The notes: generated by a model not told the origin, from the sequence alone. A stretch of DNA of 64,000 nt from Rhodospirillales bacterium 24-66-33 (GCA_002281855.1 NCHQ01000002.1:62001-126000); one strand, 5' to 3'. Shown: positions 46,539-58,084, counted from the stretch's first letter. Translations and numbers: made by a program.

Positions 46539-47300
46539 TCAGAGGCTGCCATAGGTGTTGGCGGCGAGCTGCGCCGGCAGGCCGATCACCATCGTCACCG
46601 GCTGGCCGCGGCCGGTCTGGCCGCGGGCGATGATGTGGTCGTTCGGCGCGCCGGTCCTGTTTTCGTAGGTACCCCTGCCAGCGAACTTGCCGCCGAAGCA
46701 GGAGAGCGAGAACTGACCGCTGCCGGGATTCTCGTTGGTCATTGTGCCGGTGCACACCTGCTCGCCGCGCGGATTGTCGACGGTGAAGGTGACGGAACGG
46801 TCCCGGCCGATCAGCGCGCCGTAGCGCACCAGACCGTTCAGGCGCGCGACGTTGCCGCGATCGTCGCGATAGAAGATCGAGGTCGGGCCATAGGCATCGT
46901 CCGGCATCGACGACTTGGGAACCACATAGCGCTCGTCGCTGATCACGACCTGGCAGCGGCAGTCGACACCGTAATTCTCACCCAGGGGACCAAGCTCGGC
47001 CAGCCGCCGGTTGCAGTTCGAGACCGCGATGTCCTGCACCTCGCGCTCGCTCTGCTGGCCGCGCGTGTAGGCGTCGGCATAGAGGAAGGCGCACTGCTTC
47101 GGCATCGGGATCGCCACGACCTTGTGGCTGGCCGAATTCGTCTCGCTGTTCACCCAGTAGCGGTTCGCCATCTCGGCGAAGCGCAGGAAGATGGGGTCGC
47201 GCCGTTCGGCCTTGCCGTAGGACTGTGCCCAGGCGGTCGAGCCCAGGATCGGACCGAGCGAGACGATGGCGAGCAGAACAGAGGCGGCAATTCGGTACAT
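46539..47300 (-). CDS. Secreted protein of unknown function
   Basis: 253 aa. Signal peptide MYRIAASVLLAIVSLG... cut near STAWAQ. The mature protein has six or more cysteines (QCAFLYAD, VSNCNRR, GVDCRCQVV, QVCTGTM, LSCFGG), suggesting disulfides in the periplasm, and ends TYGSL. I recognise no family. Start at 47300; an upstream in-frame start lacks homology-like sequence. First gene of a two-gene operon with the peptidoglycan-binding-like protein, divergent in position from nothing: pyrG follows on the same strand upstream. Confidence 0.7.
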   Translation of the reverse strand: MYRIAASVLLAIVSLGPILGSTAWAQSYGKAERRDPIFLRFAEMANRYWVNSETNSASHKVVAIPMPKQCAFLYADAYTRGQQSEREVQDIAVSNCNRRLAELGPLGENYGVDCRCQVVISDERYVVPKSSMPDDAYGPTSIFYRDDRGNVARLNGLVRYGALIGRDRSVTFTVDNPRGEQVCTGTMTNENPGSGQFSLSCFGGKFAGRGTYENRTGAPNDHIIARGQTGRGQPVTMVIGLPAQLAANTYGSL

Positions 47301-47361
47301 GGCAGCGAATTCACCTGAAAAAGGTGACGGAAATGCGACCCGGCCGCGGCCCCGCCCTTCC

Positions 47362-49080
<1,719 letters not shown>

Positions 49081-49093
49081 TCATGTTGATCCC

Positions 49094-49483
49094 TTAGCGG
49101 GTGGGAGCGGCGGGCTGGGCCGGAGCGGCCGGCGCCGACGGCGCGGGCGTCATGCCGCCCGGGGCCGCTGGCGCTGCAGGAGCGCCCGATCCCACGGGCA
49201 CGCGATCCATAATGGAACGCGTGGCGCGCATCGGGTCTGTCATGCTCCAGGCCATCACCAGGCTCAGCACAAAGAAGATGGTCGCGAGGATCGCGGTCAT
49301 CCGCGACAGGATGTTGGCCTGGCCGCGTACGGAGAAGAGCGCGTCCGACCGGCCGCCCATGCCGAGGCCACCGCCCTCGCTGCGTTGCAGGAGGATCACG
49401 ATGATCATCGCGCTGGTCACACCGACATGGATGACGAGCAGCACGAGGCGCCATTCGTGGAGGAAGTGTCTTACGGCGTCCAT
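49094..49483 (-). CDS. secG: Preprotein translocase subunit SecG
   Basis: 129 aa. Two membrane helices (VLLVIHVGVTSAMIIVILLQ and MTAILATIFFVLSLVMAWSM) around the conserved QRSEGGGLGMGG loop, then an Ala/Pro-rich C-terminal tail of about 40 residues that is usual in alphaproteobacteria. Accessory subunit of the SecYEG channel. Lies between tpiA and pyrG. Confidence 0.96.
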   Translation of the reverse strand: MDAVRHFLHEWRLVLLVIHVGVTSAMIIVILLQRSEGGGLGMGGRSDALFSVRGQANILSRMTAILATIFFVLSLVMAWSMTDPMRATRSIMDRVPVGSGAPAAPAAPGGMTPAPSAPAAPAQPAAPTR

Positions 49484-49494
49484 TTTTGTCCAGC

Positions 49495-49530
49495 GCTAGA
49501 AGGGCATCTTCGCAAGCGGGCGCTTCTAGC
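49495..49530. promoter_or_regulatory. Inverted repeat between tpiA and secG
   Basis: GCTAGAAG (49495-49502) and CTTCTAGC (49523-49530), perfect 8-bp arms with 20 nt between. It begins 4 nt after the tpiA stop on the transcript and ends 11 nt before secG. No T-run; perhaps an attenuating or mRNA-processing hairpin that separates the two genes. Confidence 0.45.
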
Positions 49531-49534
49531 CCCT

Positions 49535-50290
49535 TTAGGCCGCCTTGGCGATAGCCAAAAATTCCGCGGCGTTGAGGCTCGCCCCACCCACCAGGGCGCC
49601 ATCGACGTCGCCGGCGGCCAGGAGCTCGGCGGCATTGCTGCCTTTGACCGAGCCGCCATAGAGCAGCCGGACGCCGGCCGCCTCGCCCGTCAGCCCGCCC
49701 AGCACCTTGCGAATATGCGCGTGGGCTGCGGCGACCTCCGCCACGGTCGGGGTCTTCCCGGTGCCGATCGCCCAGACCGGTTCATACGCCACGACCAGGT
49801 TGGCGGCCGTCGCGCCCGGCGGCACGCTGCCGCTGAGCTGGGTTTCCAGGACGGACAGCGTATCCCCCGCTTCGCGCTCGGACAGGGTCTCGCCGATGCA
49901 GACGATCGGCAGCAGTCCGGCGCGCCAGGCTGCCTCGGCCTTGGCCCGCACGATTGCGTCGGTCTCGGCGCAATCGGCGCGCCGCTCGGAATGGCCGACG
50001 ATGACGTGGGAGGCACCGGCATCCTTCAGCATTTCGGCGGAAACGTCGCCGGTATGAGCACCGCTCGGCTTTGCATGGCAGTTCTGGCCGCCGACCAGGA
50101 GCCCGCTTGCGCCGGCTGCCTCGGCAATCGCGGCGACCAGGGTCGCCGGCGGGCACACGAGCAGCTCGCGGTCGCTCCAGCCGGCCTGCTGCACGCCGGC
50201 GGCGACATCCTTGGCCAGGGCGAGGGCGTCGGCCTTCAGGCCGTTCATCTTCCAGTTGCCCGCGATCAGCGGACGCCTCGTGCGCGCCAT
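49535..50290 (-). CDS. tpiA: Triosephosphate isomerase
   Basis: 251 aa TIM barrel interconverting DHAP and [15 protein letters not shown] (Asn/Lys), VIVGHSERR (catalytic His), [15 protein letters not shown] (catalytic Glu), and the phosphate-binding [11 protein letters not shown]. Divergent from the PpiD-like gene. Confidence 0.97.
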   Translation of the reverse strand: MARTRRPLIAGNWKMNGLKADALALAKDVAAGVQQAGWSDRELLVCPPATLVAAIAEAAGASGLLVGGQNCHAKPSGAHTGDVSAEMLKDAGASHVIVGHSERRADCAETDAIVRAKAEAAWRAGLLPIVCIGETLSEREAGDTLSVLETQLSGSVPPGATAANLVVAYEPVWAIGTGKTPTVAEVAAAHAHIRKVLGGLTGEAAGVRLLYGGSVKGSNAAELLAAGDVDGALVGGASLNAAEFLAIAKAA

Positions 50291-50428
50291 CGAATTTCCC
50301 TTCCCGTTCGGTCCAATCCGTTGAGGGCGTATCTAAAGGTGGTGGCGTTGGCGGTCAAAGGCCGCTTGGTTGCCTGTCCATGGGACGGGTGGTAGGCATG
50401 GCGCCCCGCCAAGAACCCCATCCGGCCC

Positions 50429-52357
50429 GTGAATCAGTTCCGCAAGTACGCTCGCTTCATCGTTCTTTCCATCCTCTTCGGCATGCTGATCATCAGCTTC
50501 GGCCTGTGGGGTGTCGGTGACATGCTGAAGGCCGTCGGCCGCAGCACCGAAGTGGCCCATGTCGGCGGCACCAAGCTGCCCCTTTACGGTTGGGTCGGCG
50601 GCGCGCCCGTCTATGCGACCGAGGTGCGCGAGCAGTTCAACCGCCAGCTGGAGGCGATCCAGCGCCAGACCGGCCAGCGCCCCGAACAGGAGCAGGCGCT
50701 GCGCTACGGCCTGCATGTGCGCGCCCTCGAAGAGACGATCCAGCGCGCCGTCCTCGACTACGCCATCGGCGAATTCGGCCTCACTGTGAGCGACGAGGAA
50801 GTCCGCGCGGCGATCGCGCGCAATCCGGCCTTCCAGGGCACCGGCGGGTCGTTCGATCCCCTGCTCTATCGCAACCGCCTGCAGCAGGCCCGCATCAGCG
50901 AGGCGCAGTTCGTCCTCGACATGCGTCGCGAGATCGCCGCCAGCCAGCTGTTCGGTGTCGTGCGCGCCGACGGCCTGGCGCCGGTGTCGCTGCGCAACGA
51001 CGTCTTCAAGCTGGAAAGCGAGAAGCGCACCGCCGAGACGATCTACATGCCCGACTCGATCGTCGTGGACGTGCCGAAGCCGACGCCGGAACAGCTCAAC
51101 ACTTATTTCGAGGCCAACAAGGCCAAGTTCCAGATCCCGGAGTTTCGCGCCTTCTCCTACGTCATGATCACGGTCGACGACGTGGAGAGCCAGGTCGCGG
51201 TCACCTCGGACGCCCTGCGCCAGGAATACGAGGCGCGCTCCGCCGAGTTCGGCACGCCCGAGAAGCGCGACGTCGACCAGGCGATGACCGACACCGAGGA
51301 CAAGGCCAAGGCGATCATTGCGGCCGTGCAAGGCGGCAAGTCGCTGGAGGATGCGGCCAAGGAAGTGACGGGCAACGCCGACGGCGTCATCAAGCTTGGT
51401 CCGGTGACGAAGAAGGACCTGCCGCCCGGCCCGCTCGCGGATGGCATCTTCGGCCTGCCCGAGGGCATCGCGCCGGCGCCGATCCAGTCGCCGCTCGGCT
51501 GGCACATCGTGCGCGTCAACAAGATCGAGGCCGGCAAGTCGGTGCCCTTCGAGGAGGTCAAGGAGAAGCTCGAGAAGGACCTGAAGGCGCAGCAGGCGCC
51601 GGACCTCCTGATCAAGCTGGTGACCGACTTCGAACGCGTGCTGGGCAAAACCCAGTCGATGAAGGCCGCCGCCGAGGATCTCGGCCTCAAGGTCCGGACC
51701 TACGAGAATGTCGACGCGCGCGGCCAGGACGCCGCCGGCAAGCAGGTCGTGATCGGGCCCGCGGCCTCCGAACTCATGCAGGCGGCCTTCTCCACCCGCG
51801 AGGGTGCGGAGAGCGAGCTGCTGGAGACGCAGCGCGGCGAGTATTTCATCGTGCACACCGACCGCATCACGCCGGCGCGCACGCCGGCCCTGTCCGAGGT
51901 CGAACCCAAGGTGGTCGAGGCCTGGCAGGGCGAGGAACGCCGCAAGCTCGCCGACGAGAAGGTCAAGGCAGCGGTCGAGAAGGCCAATGCCGGCACCGAC
52001 TTCACCACGCTCGCCCAGGAACTCGGGCTGGAGGCGCGCATCGCCAAGCCGGTCACCCGCTTCGAGGCCGATGCCGGCAACTATCTCAGCCAGCCGGTGG
52101 TGGTGGAACTGTTCAAGCTGGCGCCCGACAAGACGCAGTCCGTGCGGACCGGCTCGGGCAGCGTGCTGGTCCGGCTCAAGTCCGTCGAGCCGCCGGACCT
52201 CGCCAAGGACAAGGATCAGCTGGACCGCTTCGGCAAGCAGCTCGACACGATGGTCGCCAACGACCTGATCCTGCAGCTCATCGCGGCGCTCCGCGCCAAG
52301 TACGGCGTGACCGTCGACGAAGCCGCCTTCCAGGCGACCTTCGCGACCCAGCAATAG
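50429..52357 (+). CDS. ppiD: PpiD/SurA-like membrane-anchored peptidyl-prolyl isomerase
   Basis: 642 aa periplasmic folding factor. One N-terminal signal-anchor helix (ARFIVLSILFGMLIISFGLWGVGD), a SurA-N-type chaperone domain (QALRYGLHVRALEETIQRAVLDY), a degenerate parvulin region (KLGPVTKKDLPPG, ESPLGWHIVRVNKIE-like PLGWHIVRVN), and a C-terminal chaperone part. GTG start. It precedes trpE by 11 nt, a conserved alphaproteobacterial pair. Confidence 0.92.
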   Translation: MNQFRKYARFIVLSILFGMLIISFGLWGVGDMLKAVGRSTEVAHVGGTKLPLYGWVGGAPVYATEVREQFNRQLEAIQRQTGQRPEQEQALRYGLHVRALEETIQRAVLDYAIGEFGLTVSDEEVRAAIARNPAFQGTGGSFDPLLYRNRLQQARISEAQFVLDMRREIAASQLFGVVRADGLAPVSLRNDVFKLESEKRTAETIYMPDSIVVDVPKPTPEQLNTYFEANKAKFQIPEFRAFSYVMITVDDVESQVAVTSDALRQEYEARSAEFGTPEKRDVDQAMTDTEDKAKAIIAAVQGGKSLEDAAKEVTGNADGVIKLGPVTKKDLPPGPLADGIFGLPEGIAPAPIQSPLGWHIVRVNKIEAGKSVPFEEVKEKLEKDLKAQQAPDLLIKLVTDFERVLGKTQSMKAAAEDLGLKVRTYENVDARGQDAAGKQVVIGPAASELMQAAFSTREGAESELLETQRGEYFIVHTDRITPARTPALSEVEPKVVEAWQGEERRKLADEKVKAAVEKANAGTDFTTLAQELGLEARIAKPVTRFEADAGNYLSQPVVVELFKLAPDKTQSVRTGSGSVLVRLKSVEPPDLAKDKDQLDRFGKQLDTMVANDLILQLIAALRAKYGVTVDEAAFQATFATQQ

Positions 52358-52368
52358 AAGACTTAACC

Positions 52369-53901
52369 ATGTCGATCTCGCCCGACTTCGACGCCTTCGC
52401 GGCGCGCTATGATTCCGGCACGCCGCAGGTCGTCTCGACCAAGCTGGTTGCCGACCTCGAGACGCCCGTCTCGGCCTATCTCAAGCTGGCCGACGGCCGC
52501 GCCAACTCCTTCCTGCTGGAGTCGGTCGAAGGCGGCTCGGTGCGCGGCCGCTATTCGATCATCGGCTTCAAGCCCGACATCGTGTGGCGCTGCCGCAAGG
52601 GCCAGGCCGAGATCAACCGCCGCGCCCACACCGATTCGCAGGCCTTCGAGACTCTCGACGGCCGGCCGCTCGAGACGCTGCGCGCCCTGATCAAGGAATG
52701 CCAGATGGAGCTGCCCGCCGACCTGCCGCCGATGGCGTCGGGCCTGTTCGGCTTCCTGGGCTACGACATGGTCCGCGACATGGAGCGGCTGCCGGACACC
52801 AATCCCGATCCGATCGGCCTGCCCGATGCGATCATGGTGCGGCCGACCCTGATCTGCATCTTCGACCGGCTGGAAGACAACGTCACCCTGGTCACCCCCG
52901 TCTGGCCGCAGCCGGGAACCAGCGCCCGTGCCGCCTACGAAGCGGCACAGGAGCGGCTGGGCGATGCCGTCTCCGACTTCGAGCGCACCCTTCCCTTCCG
53001 CCGCGACAGCGCCGACGACCTCGAGGCCCTGCCCGAGCCGCAGGCCAACATGTCGAAGGAAGACTTCAAGGCGATGGTGGAGACCTGCAAGGAGTACATC
53101 CGCGCCGGCGACGCCTTCCAGATCGTGCCGTCGCAGCGTTTCTCGCTGCCCTTCAAGCTGCCGCCGCTGTCGCTCTATCGGGCGCTGCGCCGCATCAATC
53201 CCTCGCCGTTCCTGATCTTCTTCGACTACGGCGACTTCACCATCGTGGGCTCCTCGCCGGAGATCCTCGTCCGGCTGCGCGACGATACCGTCACCATCCG
53301 CCCGCTCGCCGGCACACGCCGCCGCGGCGCCACGCCCGAAGAGGACAAGCAGCTGGCGGAAGAGCTGCTGGCCGACCCGAAGGAACGCGCCGAGCACCTG
53401 ATGCTGGTCGACCTGGCGCGCAACGACGTCGGCCGTGTCTCGAAGATCGGCTCGGTCCGCGTCGTCGAACAGTTCACCATCGAGAAGTACAGCCACGTCC
53501 AGCACATCAGCTCCCATGTCGAGGGCAAGCTCGAGGATGGGCTCGATGCGATCGACGTGCTGAAGGCGGGCTTCCCCGCCGGCACGCTCTCGGGCGCGCC
53601 CAAGGTGCGCGCCATGCAGATCATCGACGAGGTCGAGCCGGTCCGCCGCGGCATCTATGCCGGCTGCGCCGGCTACTTCGCGGCCAACGGCACGATGGAT
53701 ACCTGCATCCTGCTGCGCACCGGCCTGGTGAAGGACGGCACCATGTACGTCCAGGCCGGCGTCGGCGTCGTGGCCGATTCCGATCTCGAGGCCGAGTACC
53801 AGGAGAGCGTCGCCAAGGCCAAGGCCCTGGTCCGCGCCGCCGACGAAGCCGTCCGCTTCGCCAGCGCCGGCCAGTGGAGCGCCGGCAACACGCGACGTTG
53901 A
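52369..53901 (+). CDS. trpE: Anthranilate synthase component I
   Basis: 510 aa, makes anthranilate from chorismate with the TrpG glutaminase. N-terminal LLES motif (SFLLESVEGG) of the tryptophan feedback site is intact; catalytic blocks include AGDAFQIVPSQRF, PLAGTRRRGATPEED, HLMLVDLARNDVGRVS, YSHVQHISSHVEG, and FPAGTLSGAPKVRAM. Start ATG 52369. trpG, trpD and trpC do not follow; two GC hairpins and a repeat come next, then a gene on the other strand. Confidence 0.98.
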   Translation: MSISPDFDAFAARYDSGTPQVVSTKLVADLETPVSAYLKLADGRANSFLLESVEGGSVRGRYSIIGFKPDIVWRCRKGQAEINRRAHTDSQAFETLDGRPLETLRALIKECQMELPADLPPMASGLFGFLGYDMVRDMERLPDTNPDPIGLPDAIMVRPTLICIFDRLEDNVTLVTPVWPQPGTSARAAYEAAQERLGDAVSDFERTLPFRRDSADDLEALPEPQANMSKEDFKAMVETCKEYIRAGDAFQIVPSQRFSLPFKLPPLSLYRALRRINPSPFLIFFDYGDFTIVGSSPEILVRLRDDTVTIRPLAGTRRRGATPEEDKQLAEELLADPKERAEHLMLVDLARNDVGRVSKIGSVRVVEQFTIEKYSHVQHISSHVEGKLEDGLDAIDVLKAGFPAGTLSGAPKVRAMQIIDEVEPVRRGIYAGCAGYFAANGTMDTCILLRTGLVKDGTMYVQAGVGVVADSDLEAEYQESVAKAKALVRAADEAVRFASAGQWSAGNTRR

Positions 53902-53912
53902 GTCGGGCGATC

Positions 53913-53962
53913 AAGGGGGCGTCCCTCCCCCCTTGTCATCGCGGGCGGGGTAACCCCCGCCC
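53913..53962 (+). terminator. Two hairpins after trpE
   Basis: AAGGGGG-N8-CCCCCTT (53913-53934) and GGGCGGGG-TAAC-CCCCGCCC (53943-53962), both with perfect arms, start 11 nt after the trpE stop. The first is followed only by GTCATC, so no classic U-tract; likely termination or mRNA 3'-end protection. Confidence 0.5.
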
Positions 53963-54044
53963 TGGAGCGAAGCGAAGGATCTCACGCTCGCTCAGGAGTC
54001 CTCTGGTCGTTTGGCCAGGTCCTTCGCTGCGCTCAGGACGACAG
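53961..54044. repeat. Dispersed palindromic repeat, copy 4 (inverted)
   Basis: Reads as the reverse complement of copies 2 and 3: GAGCGAAGCGAAGGATCT, interior CTCAGGAGTCCTCTGGTCG, then AGGTCCTTCGCTGCGCTCAG plus GACGACA. Fills the space between convergent trpE and the amidohydrolase gene, whose stop begins 3 nt after it. Confidence 0.85.
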
Positions 54045-54047
54045 GTC

Positions 54048-55433
54048 TTACGGCAACGCGTCCGGCGAGAAACCGGCGGGTGGCTTGAAGCGGGTCTTGA
54101 AGGTGCGCGACCAGGCCTCGTTGGCGATGCGCTGGGCGTCGCGCAGGATTCTCTCCTCGTCCATCGTCAGCACGGCGCCGTCCTTCATCACCCACTTGCC
54201 GTCGACCATCACCGACTGCACATCGCGCGCCTGGCCGTTATGGACGAAGTCGGAGACGACGCGCAGCACCGGGATCAGGTGGGCGCGCTGCAGGTCGACC
54301 ATGATCAGGTCAGCCTTGTTGCCCGGCGCCAGCCAGCCGCCGTCGGGCACGCCCAGCGCCCGGTAGCCGTTGCGCGTCGCCCAGCGCAGCGCGCGCTCGG
54401 GCGTCGGCTCGCGCCCGTCTTCCCGGCGAACGCGCTCCATGAACAGGCCGGTGCGCATCACCTCGACCATGTCCTCGGCCATGTTGTCGGAGCCCATGCC
54501 GATGTTGCAGCCGTAGCCTTCCAGATCGGCGATGCGCGGGCTGAGGCCGCGGCGCGCGGCAATGGCGGAGTTGAACGAGACGTTGACCTTCGCCTCGCCC
54601 AGCAGCTTCTCCTCCGACGGCTCCATGCAGCGGCAATGGGCGCAGATGATGCGGTCGTTGAGAAAGCCGAGATCGGCGAGAAACTCGGTCGGCAGGCGGT
54701 TGCGATGAGCGCGCACGGCCGCCACCTCGCCCCAGATCTGATTGAGATGGATGGTGATGCGGGTATCGAGCTGCTTCTGCAGCGCGCTCAGATCCTGCAG
54801 CAGCTCCGGCGAGCACATGTCGGGCGCCCAGGCCGAGATGGCGATGCGCATGCGCCCGTCGGCCTTGCCGTTCCAGTCGCGATGGTTCCGCTCGATGTTC
54901 TTGATGTGACCCTGCCCCAGCGCGCGATCGAGCTGGTAGGGCGCGGGATCGCCGATCGAGGTGCCGATGCGGTCGTAGGCGCGCTCGGCCAGCAGGAAGC
55001 GCATGCCGGTGTCGGCCAGAGCCTCCGCATAATGATCGACGTCGTTGGAATCCTCGAGCACATGCGTGGTGCCGCTGCGCAGCGCCTCGAGGGCACCCAG
55101 CAGCGCAAAGGCACGGCGCTCGTCCGGAGTCATGTCGGGCAGCGGGATCGGCGACAGGCCACCCGAGAAGGGCGGCTTGTGCGAGGGCGACAGGTCCTCG
55201 AACACGCCGCGCGCCAGGGTCATCGTGAAATGCGTGTGGATGTTGGCGAAGCCCGGCATCACGAGTTTCCCGCTGCCGTCGATCTTCTCGGCCGCGGGGT
55301 ATTGCGCCAGCAGCTCGGCGCTGGGTCCGATGGCGGCGATGCGGTCGCCTTCGATGGCGATCGCTGAGTTGTAGTGGACGCTGTCGGCATCGTCGACGGT
55401 GACGATGGCGGCGTTGTGAATCACGATGGTCAA
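54048..55433 (-). CDS. Amidohydrolase-superfamily deaminase/hydrolase (ATZ/TRZ, SsnA-like)
   Basis: 461 aa metal-dependent TIM barrel. HxH in FANIHTHFTM, further ligands in ITIHLNQ and ICAHCRC, and the Asp in MGSDNMAEDM; small beta sandwich from both termini (MTIVIHNAAIVTVDD, VMVDGKWVMKDGAVL). The subgroup covers atrazine/guanine/cytosine-type deaminases and chlorohydrolases; the substrate is open. A family-5 binding-protein gene lies 36 nt upstream on the strand, so uptake and hydrolysis of one compound is likely. Confidence 0.88.
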   Translation of the reverse strand: MTIVIHNAAIVTVDDADSVHYNSAIAIEGDRIAAIGPSAELLAQYPAAEKIDGSGKLVMPGFANIHTHFTMTLARGVFEDLSPSHKPPFSGGLSPIPLPDMTPDERRAFALLGALEALRSGTTHVLEDSNDVDHYAEALADTGMRFLLAERAYDRIGTSIGDPAPYQLDRALGQGHIKNIERNHRDWNGKADGRMRIAISAWAPDMCSPELLQDLSALQKQLDTRITIHLNQIWGEVAAVRAHRNRLPTEFLADLGFLNDRIICAHCRCMEPSEEKLLGEAKVNVSFNSAIAARRGLSPRIADLEGYGCNIGMGSDNMAEDMVEVMRTGLFMERVRREDGREPTPERALRWATRNGYRALGVPDGGWLAPGNKADLIMVDLQRAHLIPVLRVVSDFVHNGQARDVQSVMVDGKWVMKDGAVLTMDEERILRDAQRIANEAWSRTFKTRFKPPAGFSPDALP

Positions 55434-55469
55434 CGTTTCCCCCTTTGTTTCTTGTCGGCGGCGACCGCC

Positions 55470-57044
55470 CTACTGCTTCTTCTTCATGTTCCAGAACATC
55501 GGCACCGGTCCGCTGAGCTGGTCGGTGATCGTCGTGCGCATCGCGACGGGCATGATGTACTGGCCGAGATTGGCGTACATCGGATATTCCGAGGCGCGCA
55601 CCTGGATGGCGATCGCCAGCTCCTTGCGCTCGGCCTCGGTGGTCGCGCGGGAGAAGGCATCGCGCAGCTTCTCCATCTGCGGGTCGCAGGGCCAACCGAC
55701 ATTGGCCTTCTCGCAGGTGGCCGCGATGTACGACATCATGATCGGATCGAGCAGGTCGGCCGACACCCAGGTGGTGATGAAGGCGTGCCAGCCGCCCTTG
55801 TCCGGCGCCTCCTTGCGGGTGCGCCGCGAGAGCACGGTCTGCCAGTCCATCGCCTGCATGTCGACGGTGAAGCCGCCCCGCTCCAGCAGCGACTTCACGA
55901 TCGGCGACAGCCGGCCGGTCTGGGTGTCGGTGGCGAACAGCAGCACGACGGGCGTGCCGTCATAGCCTTCCTGCTTCAGGATCTCCTTCGACTTGGCGAA
56001 GTCGGAATTCAGCTTGTCCTCGAAGCCCTTGTCGGTGGCGAACGGCGTGCCGCAGATGAACAGCGCCTTGCACTCCTTGTAGTACTTCTCGTCGCCGAAG
56101 CCCGCGATCAGGAAGTCCTTCTGGTTCAGGGCGTAGAGCGCGGCCTGGCGGATCTTCGCATTGTCGAACGGCTTGTGCAGCGTGTTGAAGCGGAGGTTCA
56201 TCTGGCCTCCGAGCTTGTTGTAGTTGCCGATGACGATGTTCTTATCCTTGGCGAGCAACGGCAGAAGCTCGATCTCGGGCTGGTCGATATAGTCGATCTC
56301 GCCGTTCAGCAGTGCGTTCACCGCGGTCTGGGCATCGGTGATGTTGAGCCATTCGACCCGGTCGACATTGACCACCTTGCCACCGGCCAGGCCGGAGGCC
56401 GGCTCGCTGCGCGGCTTGTAGTCCTTGAACTTGTCGTAGACCGTCTTCTCGCCCGGTCGCCACAGATCCTTGCGGAAGACGAAGGGGCCCGACCCGGTGG
56501 GATCGCTGATCTGCACGTTGTTCGGCGTGTCGGCGACCCGCTTGGGCATGATGAAGGGCACGGTGGAGCTGGGCTTGCCCAGCGATTCCAGCACCAACCC
56601 GTAGGGCTCCTTCAGCACCAGGGTGAAGCTCTTGTCGTCGACCGGCTTCAGTTCCTTGACCAGCGAGAACAGCTTCTGCCCCATCGCGTCCTTGGGCGCC
56701 CAGCGCTGCAGCGAGGCGATGCAGTCGGCCGAGGTCACCGGCGCGCCATCGTGGAACTTCAGCCCGTCACGCAGGGTGAAGGTGTAGGTGAGCTTGTCGT
56801 CGCTGATCTTCCAGCCTTCGAGCATCTGCGGCCTGACGACGAGATTCTCGTCCATCGCCAACAGCGTGTCGTAGACCATGTAGCCGTAATTGCGGACGTT
56901 GTAGGCCGAGGTCCAGATCGGATCGATGATCTTGATGTCGGCGTGCATGACCGCACGGATCGTCTGGGCCTGCGCCGGCGTCTGCACCGAAAACGACATC
57001 AATGCGGTCGCCGCCGCCCCGATTGCCCACTTCATGGCACCCAT
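55470..57044 (-). CDS. ABC-transporter solute-binding protein, family 5
   Basis: 524 aa periplasmic peptide/nickel-type binding protein. Signal peptide MGAMKWAIGAAATALMSFSVQ... cut near AQAQ; family blocks KIIDPIWTSAYNVRNYGYMVYDTLL, LRDGLKFHDGAPVTSADC, IADTP/ SDPTGSGPFVF and DKFKDYKPRSEPA. Start at 57044 is set by GGAGG 7 nt upstream; a longer frame to 57098 is unsupported. No permease or ATPase genes are near, so it must share a transporter encoded elsewhere. Divergent from the enoyl-CoA hydratase. Confidence 0.92.
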   Translation of the reverse strand: MGAMKWAIGAAATALMSFSVQTPAQAQTIRAVMHADIKIIDPIWTSAYNVRNYGYMVYDTLLAMDENLVVRPQMLEGWKISDDKLTYTFTLRDGLKFHDGAPVTSADCIASLQRWAPKDAMGQKLFSLVKELKPVDDKSFTLVLKEPYGLVLESLGKPSSTVPFIMPKRVADTPNNVQISDPTGSGPFVFRKDLWRPGEKTVYDKFKDYKPRSEPASGLAGGKVVNVDRVEWLNITDAQTAVNALLNGEIDYIDQPEIELLPLLAKDKNIVIGNYNKLGGQMNLRFNTLHKPFDNAKIRQAALYALNQKDFLIAGFGDEKYYKECKALFICGTPFATDKGFEDKLNSDFAKSKEILKQEGYDGTPVVLLFATDTQTGRLSPIVKSLLERGGFTVDMQAMDWQTVLSRRTRKEAPDKGGWHAFITTWVSADLLDPIMMSYIAATCEKANVGWPCDPQMEKLRDAFSRATTEAERKELAIAIQVRASEYPMYANLGQYIMPVAMRTTITDQLSGPVPMFWNMKKKQ

Positions 57045-57153
57045 GTCCGATCCTCCGTTCGTTCCCACTTCACCCTTCACTACGAACGCAATCAGCATGC
57101 CATTCCACGATGCGCGCGAGCGGTGCTAACCTCGCCGGCAACGGAGGAAACCA

Positions 57154-57966
57154 ATGTCCGACTGGCAAAATCGCTATCAGCGCCTGCTGTTCGATCGTCC
57201 GCATCCCAAGGTGCTGCGGGTCACGATGAACCGTCCCGAAAAGTACAATGCGACGGACGCGATCATGCATCGCGAGCTGGTCGACGTGTGGCGCGACATC
57301 GACGGCGACGACACGGTCAACTGCGTGATCATCCAGGGCGCCGGCGGCAAGGTGTTCTCGGCCGGTGGCGACTTCGACATCATCGAGAACAACATCCGGG
57401 ACCACAACGCGCTGCTGCGCACCTGGAAGGAAGCGCGCGACATCGTCTACAACGTCATCAACTGCTCCAAGCCGATCGTCAGCACGATGCGCGGACCGGC
57501 GGTCGGCGCGGGCCTCGTCGCCGGCATCCTGGCCGACGTCTCGATCGCCTCGAAGAAAGCCAAGATCATCGACGGTCACACCCGCCTCGGCGTCGCCGCC
57601 GGCGACCATGCCTGCATCGTCTGGCCCCTGCTCTGCGGCATGGCCAAGGCGAAGTACTATCTGCTGCTCTGCGAAGCCGTCGATGGCGAGGAAGCCGAGC
57701 GCATCGGCCTGGTGTCGCTCTGCGTCGAGGACGACCAGCTCGAAGCCAAGGGGCTGGAGGTCGCGACCAAGCTGGCCGAGGGTGCCCAGACCTCGATCCG
57801 TTTCACCAAGTACGCGCTGAATAACTGGCTGCGCATGATGGGCCCGACCTTCGACACCTCGCTCGGGCTCGAGATGCTGGGCTTCCTGGGCCCCGACGTG
57901 AAGGAAGGCCTCGCCTCGCACCTGGAGAAGCGCAAGCCGAAGTTCGATCCGTATTCGCCGATTTAG
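57154..57966 (+). CDS. Enoyl-CoA hydratase/isomerase family protein
   Basis: 270 aa crotonase fold. [13 protein letters not shown], oxyanion-hole strands [12 protein letters not shown] and [21 protein letters not shown], then [24 protein letters not shown]. One of the usual glutamates of the hydratase pair is replaced (GVAAGDHA), so dehalogenase, isomerase or other crotonase chemistry is possible. Ribosome site GGAGGAAA. Followed by palindromic repeat copy 5 and then an SDR and dioxygenase. Confidence 0.9.
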   Translation: MSDWQNRYQRLLFDRPHPKVLRVTMNRPEKYNATDAIMHRELVDVWRDIDGDDTVNCVIIQGAGGKVFSAGGDFDIIENNIRDHNALLRTWKEARDIVYNVINCSKPIVSTMRGPAVGAGLVAGILADVSIASKKAKIIDGHTRLGVAAGDHACIVWPLLCGMAKAKYYLLLCEAVDGEEAERIGLVSLCVEDDQLEAKGLEVATKLAEGAQTSIRFTKYALNNWLRMMGPTFDTSLGLEMLGFLGPDVKEGLASHLEKRKPKFDPYSPI

Positions 57967-57968
57967 TT

Positions 57969-58072
57969 GTCGTCCTGAGCGCCAGCGAAGGACCTCACCG
58001 AACGATCAGACACTGACCGCAAAAACCTGGTGCGTATCGAACGGGAGATCCTTCGCTGCGCTCAGGATGACA
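57969..58072. repeat. Dispersed palindromic repeat, copy 5
   Basis: Left arm GTCGTCCTGAGCGCCAGCGA continuing AGGACCT, an interior unlike the other copies (CACTGACCGCAAAAACCTGG), and right arm GAGATCCTTCGCTGCGCTCA plus GGATGACA. The only copy between genes read in the same direction; its right end is 12 nt before the SDR start. Confidence 0.85.
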
Positions 58073-58084
58073 AGGGGCAGAAAG

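Noticed and set aside
50333..52354. Open frame of 673 codons on the minus strand
   Set aside because: Antisense shadow of the PpiD-like gene; no recognisable domain or ribosome site.
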